A stretch of 38,503 nucleotides of DNA, taken from assembly GCF_008042275.1 (NCBI RefSeq), contig NZ_RDBK01000043.1, forward strand, positions 2,528,606 through 2,567,108, given 5' to 3'. Origin of the DNA: Streptomyces sp. OR43 (GTDB lineage: Bacteria > Actinomycetota > Actinomycetes > Streptomycetales > Streptomycetaceae). Both the position numbers and the translations under genes were made by a program. Below the pieces are notes generated by a model that was given only the letters and a program-made list of their open reading frames with translations, did not search any database and had not been told where the DNA came from. Below, one piece after another: positions 26,224 through 35,520 of this stretch (position 1 is its first letter; each line of letters opens with the position of its first letter).

Positions 26224-27297
26224 ATGCCTCGTTGGAAGGCACTGCCGGAGGAGCTCGACCCGCAGATCCGGGAGTTCACCGGCCAGCTGCGCAGACTCGT
26301 CGACCGCAGCGGCCTGAGCATCGCGGCGGTGGCCGACCGCACGGGCTACAGCAAGACGTCGTGGGAGCGGTATCTGAACGGCCGGCTGCTCGCCCCGCGC
26401 GGGGCGATCGTCGCGCTCGGCGAGGTGACCGGGACCAATCAGACCCATCTGAACACCATGTGGGAGCTGGCGGAACGGGCCTGGAGCCGTGCCGAGATGC
26501 GCCACGACATGACGATGGAGGCCATCCGGATCACCCAGGCGCGGGCCGCTCTCGACGAGGCCGGGGGCCCGCGCGGCCACGGCCGGAGCCGTCCCTCCGG
26601 TGCCGTCGGTACGGCGGGACCGGCCGCCGGAGGAGGCGGCTCGCCGTCCGTACCGGCTCAGCGCGGGTCCCTGCCGCGGGTGACGCAGCAGCCGCAGGCC
26701 GTGCCGGGCGCCGCGCCGGGCCACGGCCTGCCGCCCGCCGTGGCCTTCGCCGCGGGCCTCGGCGGACAGCCGCCGCCACCGACGCGCCGAGGCGGAGGCC
26801 GCAGGACGGCCGTGATCGCGGCGGTCGTGGTGGGCGTCCTGCTCGCGGTCACCGGCGCGGTGCTGCTGCTCGGCCAGGACGGCGACTCCGAGGGTGCCGA
26901 GGCCGCGCACACGCCTTCCCCGACGCCGACGAGCAGCGCACCGGTACTGCCGCCCGCCGGGGTCGAGTGCAGCGGTGCCACGTGCGCGGGCCAGGACCCC
27001 GAGGACATGGGCTGCGGCGGCGAGCACGTCCGTACGCTCTCCAGCGCCACCGTCGGCACGAGCGTCATAGAGGTGCGGTACAGCGAGCCCTGCGCGGCGG
27101 CGTGGGCCCGGATCACCAAGGCGGCCCCCGGCGACGTCGTGGAGATCACGGCGGGCGACGCGGGGCAGAAGGGAACGGCGGACGCGGCCGCGGCGGCGTA
27201 CACGCCGATGGTCGAGGTGAAGCGGACCGCCGACGTCCGGGCGTGCGCCACGCTCGCGTCCGGTACGCAGGGGTGCACGGCCGGGGCGTCCCAGTAG
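26224..27297 (+). CDS. XRE-family regulator with membrane helix and DUF2690 domain
   Basis: A 357-residue one-pass membrane protein. The N-terminal HTH (about 17-70: SGLSIAAVADRTGYSKTSWERYLNGR) is followed by WELAERAWSRAEMRHD and a Pro/Gly-rich linker (115-193). A transmembrane helix (about 196-218) and a Ser/Thr/Pro stalk lead to an extracytoplasmic DUF2690 domain with six cysteines (CSGATC...CGG...CAAAW...CATL...C). The cysteines probably form disulfides outside the cell. The ATG at 26224 follows GGGGAAG. The layout suggests a sensor that links an external state to DNA binding, but neither ligand nor target is known. Confidence 0.9.
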   Translation: MPRWKALPEELDPQIREFTGQLRRLVDRSGLSIAAVADRTGYSKTSWERYLNGRLLAPRGAIVALGEVTGTNQTHLNTMWELAERAWSRAEMRHDMTMEAIRITQARAALDEAGGPRGHGRSRPSGAVGTAGPAAGGGGSPSVPAQRGSLPRVTQQPQAVPGAAPGHGLPPAVAFAAGLGGQPPPPTRRGGGRRTAVIAAVVVGVLLAVTGAVLLLGQDGDSEGAEAAHTPSPTPTSSAPVLPPAGVECSGATCAGQDPEDMGCGGEHVRTLSSATVGTSVIEVRYSEPCAAAWARITKAAPGDVVEITAGDAGQKGTADAAAAAYTPMVEVKRTADVRACATLASGTQGCTAGASQ

Positions 27298-27420
27298 GCA
27301 GACGCGCGGGCGGACCGCCGCGACCGGCGGGGTGAGCGGGGAGTGACCGGTTGTGTGCGGTGCCACAGGGGGGCGGGCGGCCGCAAGGTTCCGGGTCGGA
27401 TAGCCTGACCGCTGGATATC

Positions 27421-27434
27421 TCTTCACATCAAGA
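27421..27434. promoter_or_regulatory. Operator-like site upstream of mdh
   Basis: TCTTCACATCAAGA deviates at two positions from the palindrome TCTTGATATCAAGA. It lies 64 bp before the mdh ATG in the most AT-rich part of the gap. Which regulator would bind is unknown. Confidence 0.3.
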
Positions 27435-27497
27435 TTCAGGGATGTCCAGCACCCGGGGCCAGGAGCCCCCACCGCCAGCTGTCTAACGGAGATCGCC

Positions 27498-28487
<990 letters not shown>

Positions 28488-28513
28488 TCCGTCCGTCCCC
28501 CAGGGACACGCGG

Positions 28514-28561
28514 ACGCCCCCGCCCCCGGCAGCAGTGAGTCGCTGCCGGGGGCGGGGGCGT
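28514..28561 (+). terminator. mdh terminator (20-bp perfect stem)
   Basis: Arms 28514-28533 and 28542-28561 pair perfectly with an 8-nt loop, followed by CTTCC. It lies between convergent genes and can act both ways. Confidence 0.92.
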
Positions 28562-28582
28562 CTTCCGGTACGGGCGGGGCCC

Positions 28583-29311
28583 TCAGTCCGTGCGGAGCCC
28601 GTCGGCGAACCCGCCCAGTGCCGCCATGGCCCGGCGCTGCAGACCGGGACCGAAGGTGACGCGGGCGGCGCCCAGTTCACCCAGGCACCGCGGCCCCGGA
28701 CCGTCCGGCCGGGCGAGCGCGTTCAGCGGCACCGGAACGGCGGCGGCCAGACGGGGGAGCGCCTCGGCCGGCGCCATGATCGGGTAGACGCCGTCGGCGC
28801 CCGCCGCCACGTACAGCAGCGCACGGCGCACGGTCTCGGCCTCCTGGTCCGTGCCGTCCGGGACGCCGGTGACGTACGTGTCCACCCGGGCGTTGACGAA
28901 CAGCGCGTCGCCGGCGACCGCCCGCACCTCCGCCAGCCGGTCCGCCTGCCACCGGGCGTCCACGAGGACCCCGTCCACCGTGTCCTCCAGATTGCAGCCG
29001 ACGGCCCCGGCGGTGAGCAGCCGCTCCACCAGCTCCCGGGGCGCCAGCCCGTACCCGGCCTCGATGTCGGCCGACACGGGTACGGGGACGGCGCGGGCGA
29101 TCCGCCCCACCGCCGCGAACATCTCGGCGGCGGGCGTGGCCCCGTCCTCGTACCCGAGCGAGGCCGCGACCCCCGCACTCGGGGTGGCCAGGGCGGGGAA
29201 CCCCGCGTCGGCGAGGACGCGGGCGCTCGCGGCGTCCCACGGGCCGGGGAGGACCAGCGGATCGCCGGGAGCGCGGCCGAGGTGCAGCGCGCGGAGGTCG
29301 GAGGCGGTCAT
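28583..29311 (-). CDS. Isocitrate lyase / PEP mutase superfamily protein
   Basis: A 242-residue TIM-barrel protein. Family features are LVLPGPWDAASARVLADAGF, the metal-binding region VSADIEAGYG (about 79-88), GCNLEDT (about 105-111) and NARVD. The isocitrate-lyase KKCGH loop is absent, so it is not a true isocitrate lyase; C-C or P-C bond lyases such as oxaloacetate hydrolase-like enzymes are alternatives. The start has CAGGAGCC upstream. It lies 46 bp after the AhpD-like gene on the same strand and probably forms an operon with it under the divergent MocR regulator. Confidence 0.9.
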   Translation of the reverse strand: MTASDLRALHLGRAPGDPLVLPGPWDAASARVLADAGFPALATPSAGVAASLGYEDGATPAAEMFAAVGRIARAVPVPVSADIEAGYGLAPRELVERLLTAGAVGCNLEDTVDGVLVDARWQADRLAEVRAVAGDALFVNARVDTYVTGVPDGTDQEAETVRRALLYVAAGADGVYPIMAPAEALPRLAAAVPVPLNALARPDGPGPRCLGELGAARVTFGPGLQRRAMAALGGFADGLRTD

Positions 29312-29357
29312 CGCGGAAGGCTCCTGAGGTGGGTGGTGCGGGTGGGGAGTGGCCGGC

Positions 29358-29864
29358 TCAGTGGTCGCCGGGCGTGTAGTGGCCCGGGACCATGCGCGTG
29401 GTCACGGCGAACCGGTTCCAGGCGTTGATCGCGATGATCGCGGCGATGAGGTGGGCGAGCTCGGTCTCGTCGAAGTGCTTGGCGGCCTTGGCGTACACCT
29501 CGTCGGGCACGAAGCCGTCGGTCAGGACGGTGACCGCCTCGGTCAGCTCGATCGCCGCGATCTCCTTCGGCGTGTAGAAGTGCTGCGACTCCTCCCAGGC
29601 GCTGAGCTGCACGATCCGCTGCACGGACTCACCCGCGGCGAGCGCGTCCTTGGTGTGCATGTCGAGGCAGAACGCGCAGTGGTTGAGCTGCGAGGACCGG
29701 ATCTTCACGAGCTCGGCCACGACCGGGTCGAGCCCCTTGGCGGCCGCGCCGTCCATGCGGGCCATCGCCTTGTAGACGTCGGGGGCGTGCTGGGTCCACT
29801 GCATGCGCGGGGTGTGCTCGGCGGTGTACTCGGAGGTCGTGGGGCTGTTCTCGTTCGTCGTCAT
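29358..29864 (-). CDS. Carboxymuconolactone decarboxylase / AhpD-like protein
   Basis: A 168-residue helical protein. The AhpD core motif is HCAFCLDMHTKDA (about 62-74), with the CxxC pair and the following His typical of alkylhydroperoxidase-type proteins. NAWNRFAVTTRM is the conserved C-terminal helix. Likely activity is thiol-dependent peroxide reduction; substrate is unknown. The ATG at 29864 has no Shine-Dalgarno but TAGCGT exactly 7 nt upstream. It is the first gene of a leftward pair with the PEP-mutase-like gene and lies 47 bp from the divergent MocR regulator. Confidence 0.92.
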   Translation of the reverse strand: MTTNENSPTTSEYTAEHTPRMQWTQHAPDVYKAMARMDGAAAKGLDPVVAELVKIRSSQLNHCAFCLDMHTKDALAAGESVQRIVQLSAWEESQHFYTPKEIAAIELTEAVTVLTDGFVPDEVYAKAAKHFDETELAHLIAAIIAINAWNRFAVTTRMVPGHYTPGDH

Positions 29865-29911
29865 GGATATGACGCTACGCGGTCAGTGGCGCACCTGTAT
29901 GGTCCATTTCC
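29865..29911. promoter_or_regulatory. Divergent leaderless promoters, AhpD-like gene / MocR gene
   Basis: In only 47 bp, TAGCGT (29877-29872, minus) ends 7 nt before one start codon and TATGGT (29898-29903, plus) ends 8 nt before the other. Neither gene has a Shine-Dalgarno. A regulator bound here would block both. Confidence 0.45.
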
Positions 29912-31315
29912 ATGACGGATCCCTGGGCCACTTTCGGTGCCGACCTGCATCTCGACCTGACCGGGTCGACCGGGCTGCGGACCGGTCTCATGGACGCACT
30001 GCGGGAGGCCGCCCGGACCGGCCGGCTCGCGCCCGGGACCCGGCTGCCCTCGTCCAGGACCCTCGCCGCCGACCTCGGCATCGCCCGCAACACCGTCGCC
30101 GACGCCTACGCGGAACTGGTCGCCGAGGGCTGGCTCACCGCCCGGCAGGGGTCCGGCACCCGGGTGGCGCAGCGGTCCGAGCCCCGCCCGTCCGCCACCA
30201 GGGCGACGCGCAGCCGGCCGCCCCGCAGCACTCCCGCGTACAGCCTGATGCCGGGCTCGCCCGACCTGGCCACCTTCCCGCGCGCCGCATGGCTGAAGGC
30301 GGCCCGCCGCGCCGTCACCCGCGCACCCAACGACGCCTTCGGCTACGGCGATCCGCGCGGCCGCATCGAGCTGCGCACCGTGCTCGCCGACTATCTGGCA
30401 CGGGCCCGCGGCGTCTACGCGGATCCCGAACACATCGTGGTCTGCGCCGGCTTCGTCCACGGGCTGAGGATGATGGGCACGGTGCTGCGGGAGCGCCGGG
30501 TGCGTGAGGTGGCCGTCGAGTCGTACGGACTGGCCCCGCACACGGGCCTGCTCACCGGCGCCGGGCTGCGCACCCCCTGCCTGCCGCTCGACGGACTGGG
30601 CTCCCGGACCGGCGAACTGCACGGGATACGGGGCGCGGGCGCCGTGCTCCTGACACCCGCGCACCAGTTCCCGACGGGCGTGCCGCTCCACCCCGACCGG
30701 CGGGCCGCGGCCGTGGACTGGGCGCGCAGCACCGGCGGGCTGATCCTGGAGGACGACTACGACGGGGAGTTCCGCTACGACCGCCAGCCGGTCGGCGCGC
30801 TCCAGGGACTGGACCCCGAACGCGTCGTGTACCTGGGGACGGCGAGCAAGTCCCTGGCACCGGGGCTGCGGCTGGGGTGGATGGTGGTGCCGCCCTCGCT
30901 GGTGGGCGAGGTGACCGCGGCCAAGGGCTGGAGCGACTGGGCGTCGAGCGCGCTGGACCAGCTGACCCTCGCGGAGTTCATCGCCTCCGGCGCGTACGAC
31001 CGGCATGTGCGGTCCATGCGGCTGCGCTACCGCAACCGCCGCGACCAGCTGGTCGCGGCGCTCGCCGAGCGGGCGCCGTCCATCCGGGTCAGCGGGATCG
31101 CCGCCGGGCTCCACGCCGTGCTCGAACTCCCCGAGGGCAGCGAGGCCGAGGTGGTCCGGGCGGCGGCCTGGCAGGGACTCGCGGTGCAGGGCCTGTCCTT
31201 CTTCCGGCACCCGGACGCCGCGGTACGGCGCGAGGCGCTGGTCATCGGGTACGGAACGCCGGCCGACAGCGCCTGGACGGGCGCCCTGGACGCCTTGTGC
31301 CGGATCCTGCCGTGA
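29912..31315 (+). CDS. MocR/GabR-type regulator (GntR HTH + aminotransferase fold)
   Basis: A 467-residue PLP-dependent transcription regulator. The GntR winged helix (about 15-85) has LREAARTGRLAPGTRLPSSRTLA and RQGSGTRVA. The fold-type-I aminotransferase-like domain (about 105-467) has ILEDDYDGEFRYD and YLGTASKSLAPGLRLGW, with Lys313 as the PLP-binding residue. MocR proteins generally regulate the adjacent divergent gene and bind PLP plus an amino compound. Here the neighbours are the AhpD-like/PEP-mutase-like pair. The ATG at 29912 has no ribosome site, consistent with a leaderless transcript. Confidence 0.93.
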   Translation: MTDPWATFGADLHLDLTGSTGLRTGLMDALREAARTGRLAPGTRLPSSRTLAADLGIARNTVADAYAELVAEGWLTARQGSGTRVAQRSEPRPSATRATRSRPPRSTPAYSLMPGSPDLATFPRAAWLKAARRAVTRAPNDAFGYGDPRGRIELRTVLADYLARARGVYADPEHIVVCAGFVHGLRMMGTVLRERRVREVAVESYGLAPHTGLLTGAGLRTPCLPLDGLGSRTGELHGIRGAGAVLLTPAHQFPTGVPLHPDRRAAAVDWARSTGGLILEDDYDGEFRYDRQPVGALQGLDPERVVYLGTASKSLAPGLRLGWMVVPPSLVGEVTAAKGWSDWASSALDQLTLAEFIASGAYDRHVRSMRLRYRNRRDQLVAALAERAPSIRVSGIAAGLHAVLELPEGSEAEVVRAAAWQGLAVQGLSFFRHPDAAVRREALVIGYGTPADSAWTGALDALCRILP

Positions 31316-31455
31316 GGGTGCGGGGCCCTGAGCGGCGCGGGGCTCTCTGACGGGGTGGGGTCCTGAGCGCTGCGGGCCCTGGCGGTGCGTGGTCCTGGGT
31401 GGCGCGAGGCACTGAGCGGACCGGGCCCCCGCGCGTACGGAGCGCGGGCGGGCCC

Positions 31456-31491
31456 GCCACGGCGGACGGGTCCGTGCCCGCCCGCCGTGGC
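31456..31491. terminator. Hairpin between convergent MocR and rocD
   Basis: Arms 31456-31465 and 31482-31491 (10 bp, perfect) enclose a 16-nt GC-rich loop. The 249-bp gap otherwise holds imperfect GGGCCCTGAGCG-like repeats and no gene. Confidence 0.5.
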
Positions 31492-31564
31492 GCGGACCCG
31501 CACCAGGCCTCCGCGCCCGCCCGCCGCGGTGCGGACCGCACCGCACCAAGCCCCCTCCCCGCGA

Positions 31565-32770
31565 TCAGCCCCGCAGCACCTCACGCAGCTGCTCCAGACC
31601 CCAGTCCAGATCCTCCTTGCTGATCACCAGCGGTGGCGCGATCCGGATCGTCGAGCCATGGGTGTCCTTCACCAGCACCCGCCGGTCCATCAGCCTTTCG
31701 GAGATCTCCCGGCCCGTACCGCGGGCCGGATCGATGTCGACGCCCGCCCACAGCCCGTGGCCCCGCACCGCCTCCACCGCGCCGCCGCCCACCAGCAGGC
31801 CCAGCTCCTGATGGAGGTGCTCGCCCAGCTCGGCGGCCCGCTGCTGGTACTCGCCGGTGCGCAGCATCGCGACGACCTCCAGCGCGACCGCGCACGCCAG
31901 CGGATTGCCGCCGAACGTCGAGCCGTGCTCCCCGGGCCGGTAGATCCCCAGCACCGCGGCGGACGAGACCACGGCCGACACCGGCACCACCCCTCCGCCC
32001 AGTGCCTTGCCCAGCACGTACATGTCGGGGACGACACCCTCGTGCTCGCACGCGAACGTCTTCCCGGTCCGGCCGAGGCCCGACTGGATCTCGTCCGCGA
32101 TGAACAGCACGTTCCGCTCGCGGGTCAGTTCCCGGACCCCCGGGAGATAGCCGGGCGGCGGGACGAGGACCCCGGCCTCGCCCTGGATCGGCTCCAGCAG
32201 CACCGCCACGGTGTTCTCGGTCATCGCCTCCCGCAGCGCGGTCAGATCCCCGTACGGCACGATCTCGAACCCCGGGGTGTACGGACCGAAGTCCGCGCGT
32301 GCCTCGTGGTCCGTGGAGAAGCTGATGATCGTCGTCGTCCGGCCGTGGAAGTTGTCGGAGGCGACGATGATCTTCGCCATCCCGTCCGGGACGCCCTTGA
32401 CCCGGTAGCCCCACTTGCGGGCGGTCTTCACGGCGGTCTCCACGGCCTCCGCGCCGGTGTTCATCGGCAGGACCATCTCCATGCCGCACAGCTCGGCGAG
32501 CCGCGTACAGAAGTCGGCGAACCGGTCGTGGTGGAAGGCCCGTGAGGTGAGGGTCACCCGCTCCAGCTGGGCCTTGGCCGCGTCGAGCAGCCGGCGGTTG
32601 CCGTGGCCGAAATTGAGTGCCGAGTATCCGGCGAGCATGTCGAGGTAGCGCCGGCCCTCGACGTCGGTCATCCAGGCGCCGTCCGCCGTCGCGACGACGA
32701 CGGGCAGCGGATGGTAGTTGTGCGCGCTGTGCGCCTCGGCGGAGGCGATGGCGGTTTCCGTGGTCGACAC
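31565..32770 (-). CDS. rocD: Ornithine aminotransferase
   Basis: A 401-residue class III, PLP-dependent enzyme converting ornithine and 2-oxoglutarate to glutamate semialdehyde and glutamate in arginine/ornithine catabolism. AHNYHPLPVV, LDMLAGYSALNFGHG, MNTGAEAVETAVKTARKWGY, LFIADEIQSGLGRTGK and LGKALGGGVVPVSA (Lys255, PLP) are rocD signatures. The GTG at 32770 follows CGGAGA at 5 nt; the longer frame to 33052 runs through the trpS promoter region and is rejected. No other arginine-catabolism gene is nearby. Divergent from trpS. Confidence 0.95.
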   Translation of the reverse strand: MSTTETAIASAEAHSAHNYHPLPVVVATADGAWMTDVEGRRYLDMLAGYSALNFGHGNRRLLDAAKAQLERVTLTSRAFHHDRFADFCTRLAELCGMEMVLPMNTGAEAVETAVKTARKWGYRVKGVPDGMAKIIVASDNFHGRTTTIISFSTDHEARADFGPYTPGFEIVPYGDLTALREAMTENTVAVLLEPIQGEAGVLVPPPGYLPGVRELTRERNVLFIADEIQSGLGRTGKTFACEHEGVVPDMYVLGKALGGGVVPVSAVVSSAAVLGIYRPGEHGSTFGGNPLACAVALEVVAMLRTGEYQQRAAELGEHLHQELGLLVGGGAVEAVRGHGLWAGVDIDPARGTGREISERLMDRRVLVKDTHGSTIRIAPPLVISKEDLDWGLEQLREVLRG

Positions 32771-32883
32771 GGGATCTCCGTTCGTCGTGCGGCCCGGGCT
32801 GGGATGGTGCCCACTTTGTATCGTCGGTCGGATCCCGCACGAGGAAACCTTCACTGCGCGGCGCGCCCGCGATTTCGGCGGTG

Positions 32884-32929
32884 GTGAGGACCTCCGGCCT
32901 GTCCGCAGGACCCCCTCGGGCGTCCTCAC
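32884..32929 (+). promoter_or_regulatory. Inverted repeat in the trpS leader region
   Basis: GTGAGGAC (32884-32891) and GTCCTCAC (32922-32929) can pair, with a smaller GTCC-GCA-GGAC hairpin inside; CCTTTCTTAC follows. This looks like a terminator or attenuator 55 bp before trpS. No Trp-rich leader peptide and no T-box GGUNNC core were seen. Confidence 0.35.
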
Positions 32930-32984
32930 GCCTTTCTTACACCGGCTGCCCGAGATCGCTTCCGTACCTGAGACAATGACTTCC

Positions 32985-33998
32985 ATGGCCTCTGAACGTC
33001 CCCGTGTGCTCTCCGGAATCCAGCCCACCGCAGGCTCGTTCCACCTCGGCAACTACCTCGGCGCGGTCCGCCAGTGGGTGGCCCTGCAGGATTCCCACGA
33101 CGCCTTCTACATGGTGGTCGACCTGCACGCGATCACCGTCCCGCAGGACCCCGCGGAGCTGCGTGCCAACACCAGGCTCGCCGTCGCGCAGCTGCTCGCC
33201 GCCGGGCTGGACCCGGAGCGCTGCACGCTCTTCGTCCAGAGCCATGTTCCCGAGCACGCCCAGCTCGGATGGGTCATGAACTGCCTGGCCGGATTCGGTG
33301 AGGCGTCCCGGATGACGCAGTTCAAGGACAAGTCGGCCAAGCAGGGCAGCGACCGCACCACGGTGGGGCTCTTCACCTATCCGCTGCTGATGGTCGCCGA
33401 CATCCTGCTCTACCAGGCCGACCAGGTCCCGGTGGGCGAGGACCAGCGCCAGCACCTGGAGCTGACCCGCAACCTCGCCGAGCGGTTCAACGGCACCTAC
33501 GGGGACACCTTCACCGTGCCGGACCCGTACATCCTCAAGGAGACGGCGAAGATCTACGACCTTCAGGACCCGTCCGCGAAGATGAGCAAGTCGGCGGCGA
33601 CCACCAAGGGGCTGATCAACCTCCTCGACGAGCCGAAGATGACCGCCAAGAAGGTGAAGAGCGCCGTCACCGACACGGACAGCGTGGTCCGTTTCGACCA
33701 GGCCGAGAAGCCGGGTGTCAGCAATCTGCTGTCCATCTACTCGACGCTCACCGACACGTCCGTCGCCGACCTGGAGCAGAAGTACGAGGGCAAGGGCTAC
33801 GGTGCGCTGAAGACCGATCTGGCCGAGGTCATGGTCGACTTCGTCACACCGTTCCGTACCCGCACCCAGGAATATCTCGACGACACCGAGACGCTGGACT
33901 CCATCCTGGCCAAGGGAGCGGAGAAGGCACGGGCCGTCGCCGCCGAGACCCTGGCGCGGACCTACGACCGCATGGGTCTTCTGCCGGTCAAGCACTGA
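32985..33998 (+). CDS. trpS: Tryptophan-tRNA ligase
   Basis: A 337-residue class I synthetase that charges tRNA-Trp. The HIGH-type motif is FHLGN (His20-Asn23) and the KMSKS loop is intact at 199-203. GIQPTAGSFHLGNYLGAV, VDLHAIT, QSHVPEHAQL and VPVGEDQRQHLELTR are TrpRS signatures. It resembles the constitutive housekeeping Streptomyces enzyme rather than the inducible indolmycin-resistant paralogue. The ATG at 32985 is preferred as the family start; the ATG at 32976 would add three residues. No Shine-Dalgarno is present; GACAAT lies 7 nt before 32985. A palindromic terminator follows. Confidence 0.97.
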   Translation: MASERPRVLSGIQPTAGSFHLGNYLGAVRQWVALQDSHDAFYMVVDLHAITVPQDPAELRANTRLAVAQLLAAGLDPERCTLFVQSHVPEHAQLGWVMNCLAGFGEASRMTQFKDKSAKQGSDRTTVGLFTYPLLMVADILLYQADQVPVGEDQRQHLELTRNLAERFNGTYGDTFTVPDPYILKETAKIYDLQDPSAKMSKSAATTKGLINLLDEPKMTAKKVKSAVTDTDSVVRFDQAEKPGVSNLLSIYSTLTDTSVADLEQKYEGKGYGALKTDLAEVMVDFVTPFRTRTQEYLDDTETLDSILAKGAEKARAVAAETLARTYDRMGLLPVKH

Positions 33999-34004
33999 GT
34001 CCAA

Positions 34005-34024
34005 GGACCCTGGCGCCAGGGTCC
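34005..34024 (+). terminator. trpS terminator (20-bp perfect palindrome)
   Basis: GGACCCTGGC is followed at once by GCCAGGGTCC, 7 bp after the trpS stop. The RNA can fold as an 8-bp stem with a GCGC loop. No T run. Confidence 0.65.
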
Positions 34025-34104
34025 CCACAGGCGGCACACTGGCGGCGTAAAGCATGCGGCCGTCAGTGGCTGAAAACAGATGCTCGAGGATTGAGGAGAA
34101 CGAC

Positions 34105-34695
34105 GTGGGGACCGTAACGCTCGGCGTTTCGATCGCGGTCCCGGAGCCCTACGGCAGCCTGCTCCAGGAGCGGCGCGCGAGCTTCGGGGACCCTGCCGCT
34201 CACGGCATTCCCACCCACGTCACCCTCCTGCCGCCGACCGAGGCGGAGGCGGCCGACCTGCCCGCGATCGAGGCGCACCTCGCCGCCATCGCGACCGGCG
34301 GCCGCCCCTTCCCGATGCGGCTCTCCGGTACGGGCACCTTCCGCCCGCTCTCACCGGTCGTCTTCGTCCAGGTCGTCGAGGGCGCATCGGCCTGCTCCTG
34401 GCTCCAGAAGCGGGTCCGGGACGCCTCCGGGCCGCTGGTGCGCGAGCTCCAGTTCCCGTACCACCCGCACGTGACCGTGGCGCACGGCATCTCCGAAGCG
34501 GCGATGGACCGGGCCTACGCCGAGCTCGGCGACTACGAGGCGTCCTGGACCTGCGGTTCCTTCGCGCTGTACGAGCAGGGCCTGGACAGCGTCTGGCGCA
34601 AGGTCAACGAGTTCCCGTTCGGAGCGGGCGGCGCCGGCCCCGCCGTGCCCGCGCAGAGCGGCAGCTCCGTGGACGCGCCCTCGCTCCACACCTGA
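34105..34695 (+). CDS. 2H phosphoesterase / 2'-5' RNA ligase family protein
   Basis: A 196-residue protein with the two HxT motifs of the 2H superfamily: IPTHVTLLPP (about 33-42) and YHPHVTVAHG (about 115-124). These paired His-x-Thr motifs form the active site of LigT-like cyclic phosphodiesterases and RNA ligases. The GTG at 34105 follows GAGGAGAAC; an in-frame ATG at 34054 has no ribosome site. The C-terminal 25 residues are Gly/Ala/Ser-rich. It is downstream of trpS but separated by a hairpin. RNA-end processing is a guess from the family. Confidence 0.93.
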   Translation: MGTVTLGVSIAVPEPYGSLLQERRASFGDPAAHGIPTHVTLLPPTEAEAADLPAIEAHLAAIATGGRPFPMRLSGTGTFRPLSPVVFVQVVEGASACSWLQKRVRDASGPLVRELQFPYHPHVTVAHGISEAAMDRAYAELGDYEASWTCGSFALYEQGLDSVWRKVNEFPFGAGGAGPAVPAQSGSSVDAPSLHT

Positions 34696-34723
34696 GCGGT
34701 CGGACCGCACGGCCGCCGCTCAG
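34692..34723. terminator. Bidirectional hairpin containing both stop codons
   Basis: CTGAGCGG (34692-34699) pairs with CCGCTCAG (34716-34723). The TGA of the 2H gene and the reverse-strand TGA of the DprE2-like gene are both in the stem. The loop contains GCGGTCGGACCGC. Confidence 0.5.
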
Positions 34724-35520
34724 ACCGGCAGCCGCCGGAACAGCGGCCGCGGCACATGCCGCAGCGCCGACATCACCGCCCGCAGCGCGCCCGGGACCCA
34801 CACCGTCTCCGAACGCCGCCGCAGCCCCGTCACGATCGCGTCCGCGACCGCGTCCGGAGTGGTCACCAGCGGGGTGCGGGTGAACGGGATCATCGCGAGC
34901 GGGGCCCCGGACGCCGCGGCGCCCGACCCGGGCGGCGCGGTCGCCGGCCGGACGAGGCCGGGGCGTACGACCATCACGTGCACCCCCGTCCCGTGCAGGG
35001 CGTCCCCGAGTCCCTGCGCGAACGCGTCCAGGCCCGCCTTGCTCGACCCGTAGATGAAGTCCGCGCGCCGGGCGCGTTCCCCCGCCACCGAGGAGAGCAC
35101 CACCAGCGAGCCGTGCCCCTGCGCCTGGAGTGCGCCGGCGCACACCAGGCCGGCGGAGACGGCGCCCGTGTAGTTCGTCTGGGCGACCCGGACCGCGGAG
35201 AGGGGTTCCTCCTCGTCACGCTCCTGGTCGCCGGGGATACCGAAGGCCAGGAGCACCATGTCGATGTCGCCCTCGGTGAAGATCTTGCCGAGCCCGGTCT
35301 CGTGCGACTCGGTGTCCAGCGCGTCGAAGTCGACGGTACGGACGTAGGCCCCCCGGCCGCGCAGTTCGGCCGCGGCCGACTCCAGGGCGGGGGAGGGGCG
35401 GCCGGCCAGCCAGACCGTGCGGGTGCGGCGGGAGATCAGGCGGCGTGCGGTCGCGAGCCCGATCTCCGATGTGCCGCCGAGGATGAGCAGGGACTGCGGG
35501 GCACCGAAGGCATCCTTCAC
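34720..35520 (-). CDS. DprE2-like SDR (decaprenylphosphoryl-2-keto-ribose reductase family)
   Basis: A 266-residue short-chain dehydrogenase. LILGGTSEIGLA (12-23) binds the nucleotide. The catalytic Ser (143/144), Tyr157 and Lys161 are in VVLSSVAGERARRADFIYGSSKAG. VWVPGALRAVMSALRHVPRPLFRRLP is the typical DprE2 C-terminus. In mycobacteria DprE2 works with DprE1 to epimerise decaprenylphosphoryl ribose to arabinose; Streptomyces walls lack arabinan, so the product here is uncertain. The GTG at 35520 follows AAGGAG. A 28-bp stretch (35187-35214) of this gene recurs inverted at the end of the upstream DprE1-like gene. Confidence 0.9.
   Translation of the reverse strand: MKDAFGAPQSLLILGGTSEIGLATARRLISRRTRTVWLAGRPSPALESAAAELRGRGAYVRTVDFDALDTESHETGLGKIFTEGDIDMVLLAFGIPGDQERDEEEPLSAVRVAQTNYTGAVSAGLVCAGALQAQGHGSLVVLSSVAGERARRADFIYGSSKAGLDAFAQGLGDALHGTGVHVMVVRPGLVRPATAPPGSGAAASGAPLAMIPFTRTPLVTTPDAVADAIVTGLRRRSETVWVPGALRAVMSALRHVPRPLFRRLPV

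Noticed and set aside
28583..29311. True isocitrate lyase
   Set aside because: At 242 residues it is far too short and lacks the KKCGH catalytic loop, so only the superfamily is assigned.
32771..32984. T-box or Trp leader-peptide attenuator for trpS
   Set aside because: No T-box sequence. The in-frame upstream frame has only one Trp codon in the nearby region and no stop before trpS.
31565..33052. Extended N-terminus of rocD
   Set aside because: The extra 94 residues cross the trpS start and its promoter region. GTG at 32770 has a good ribosome site and matches the family start.
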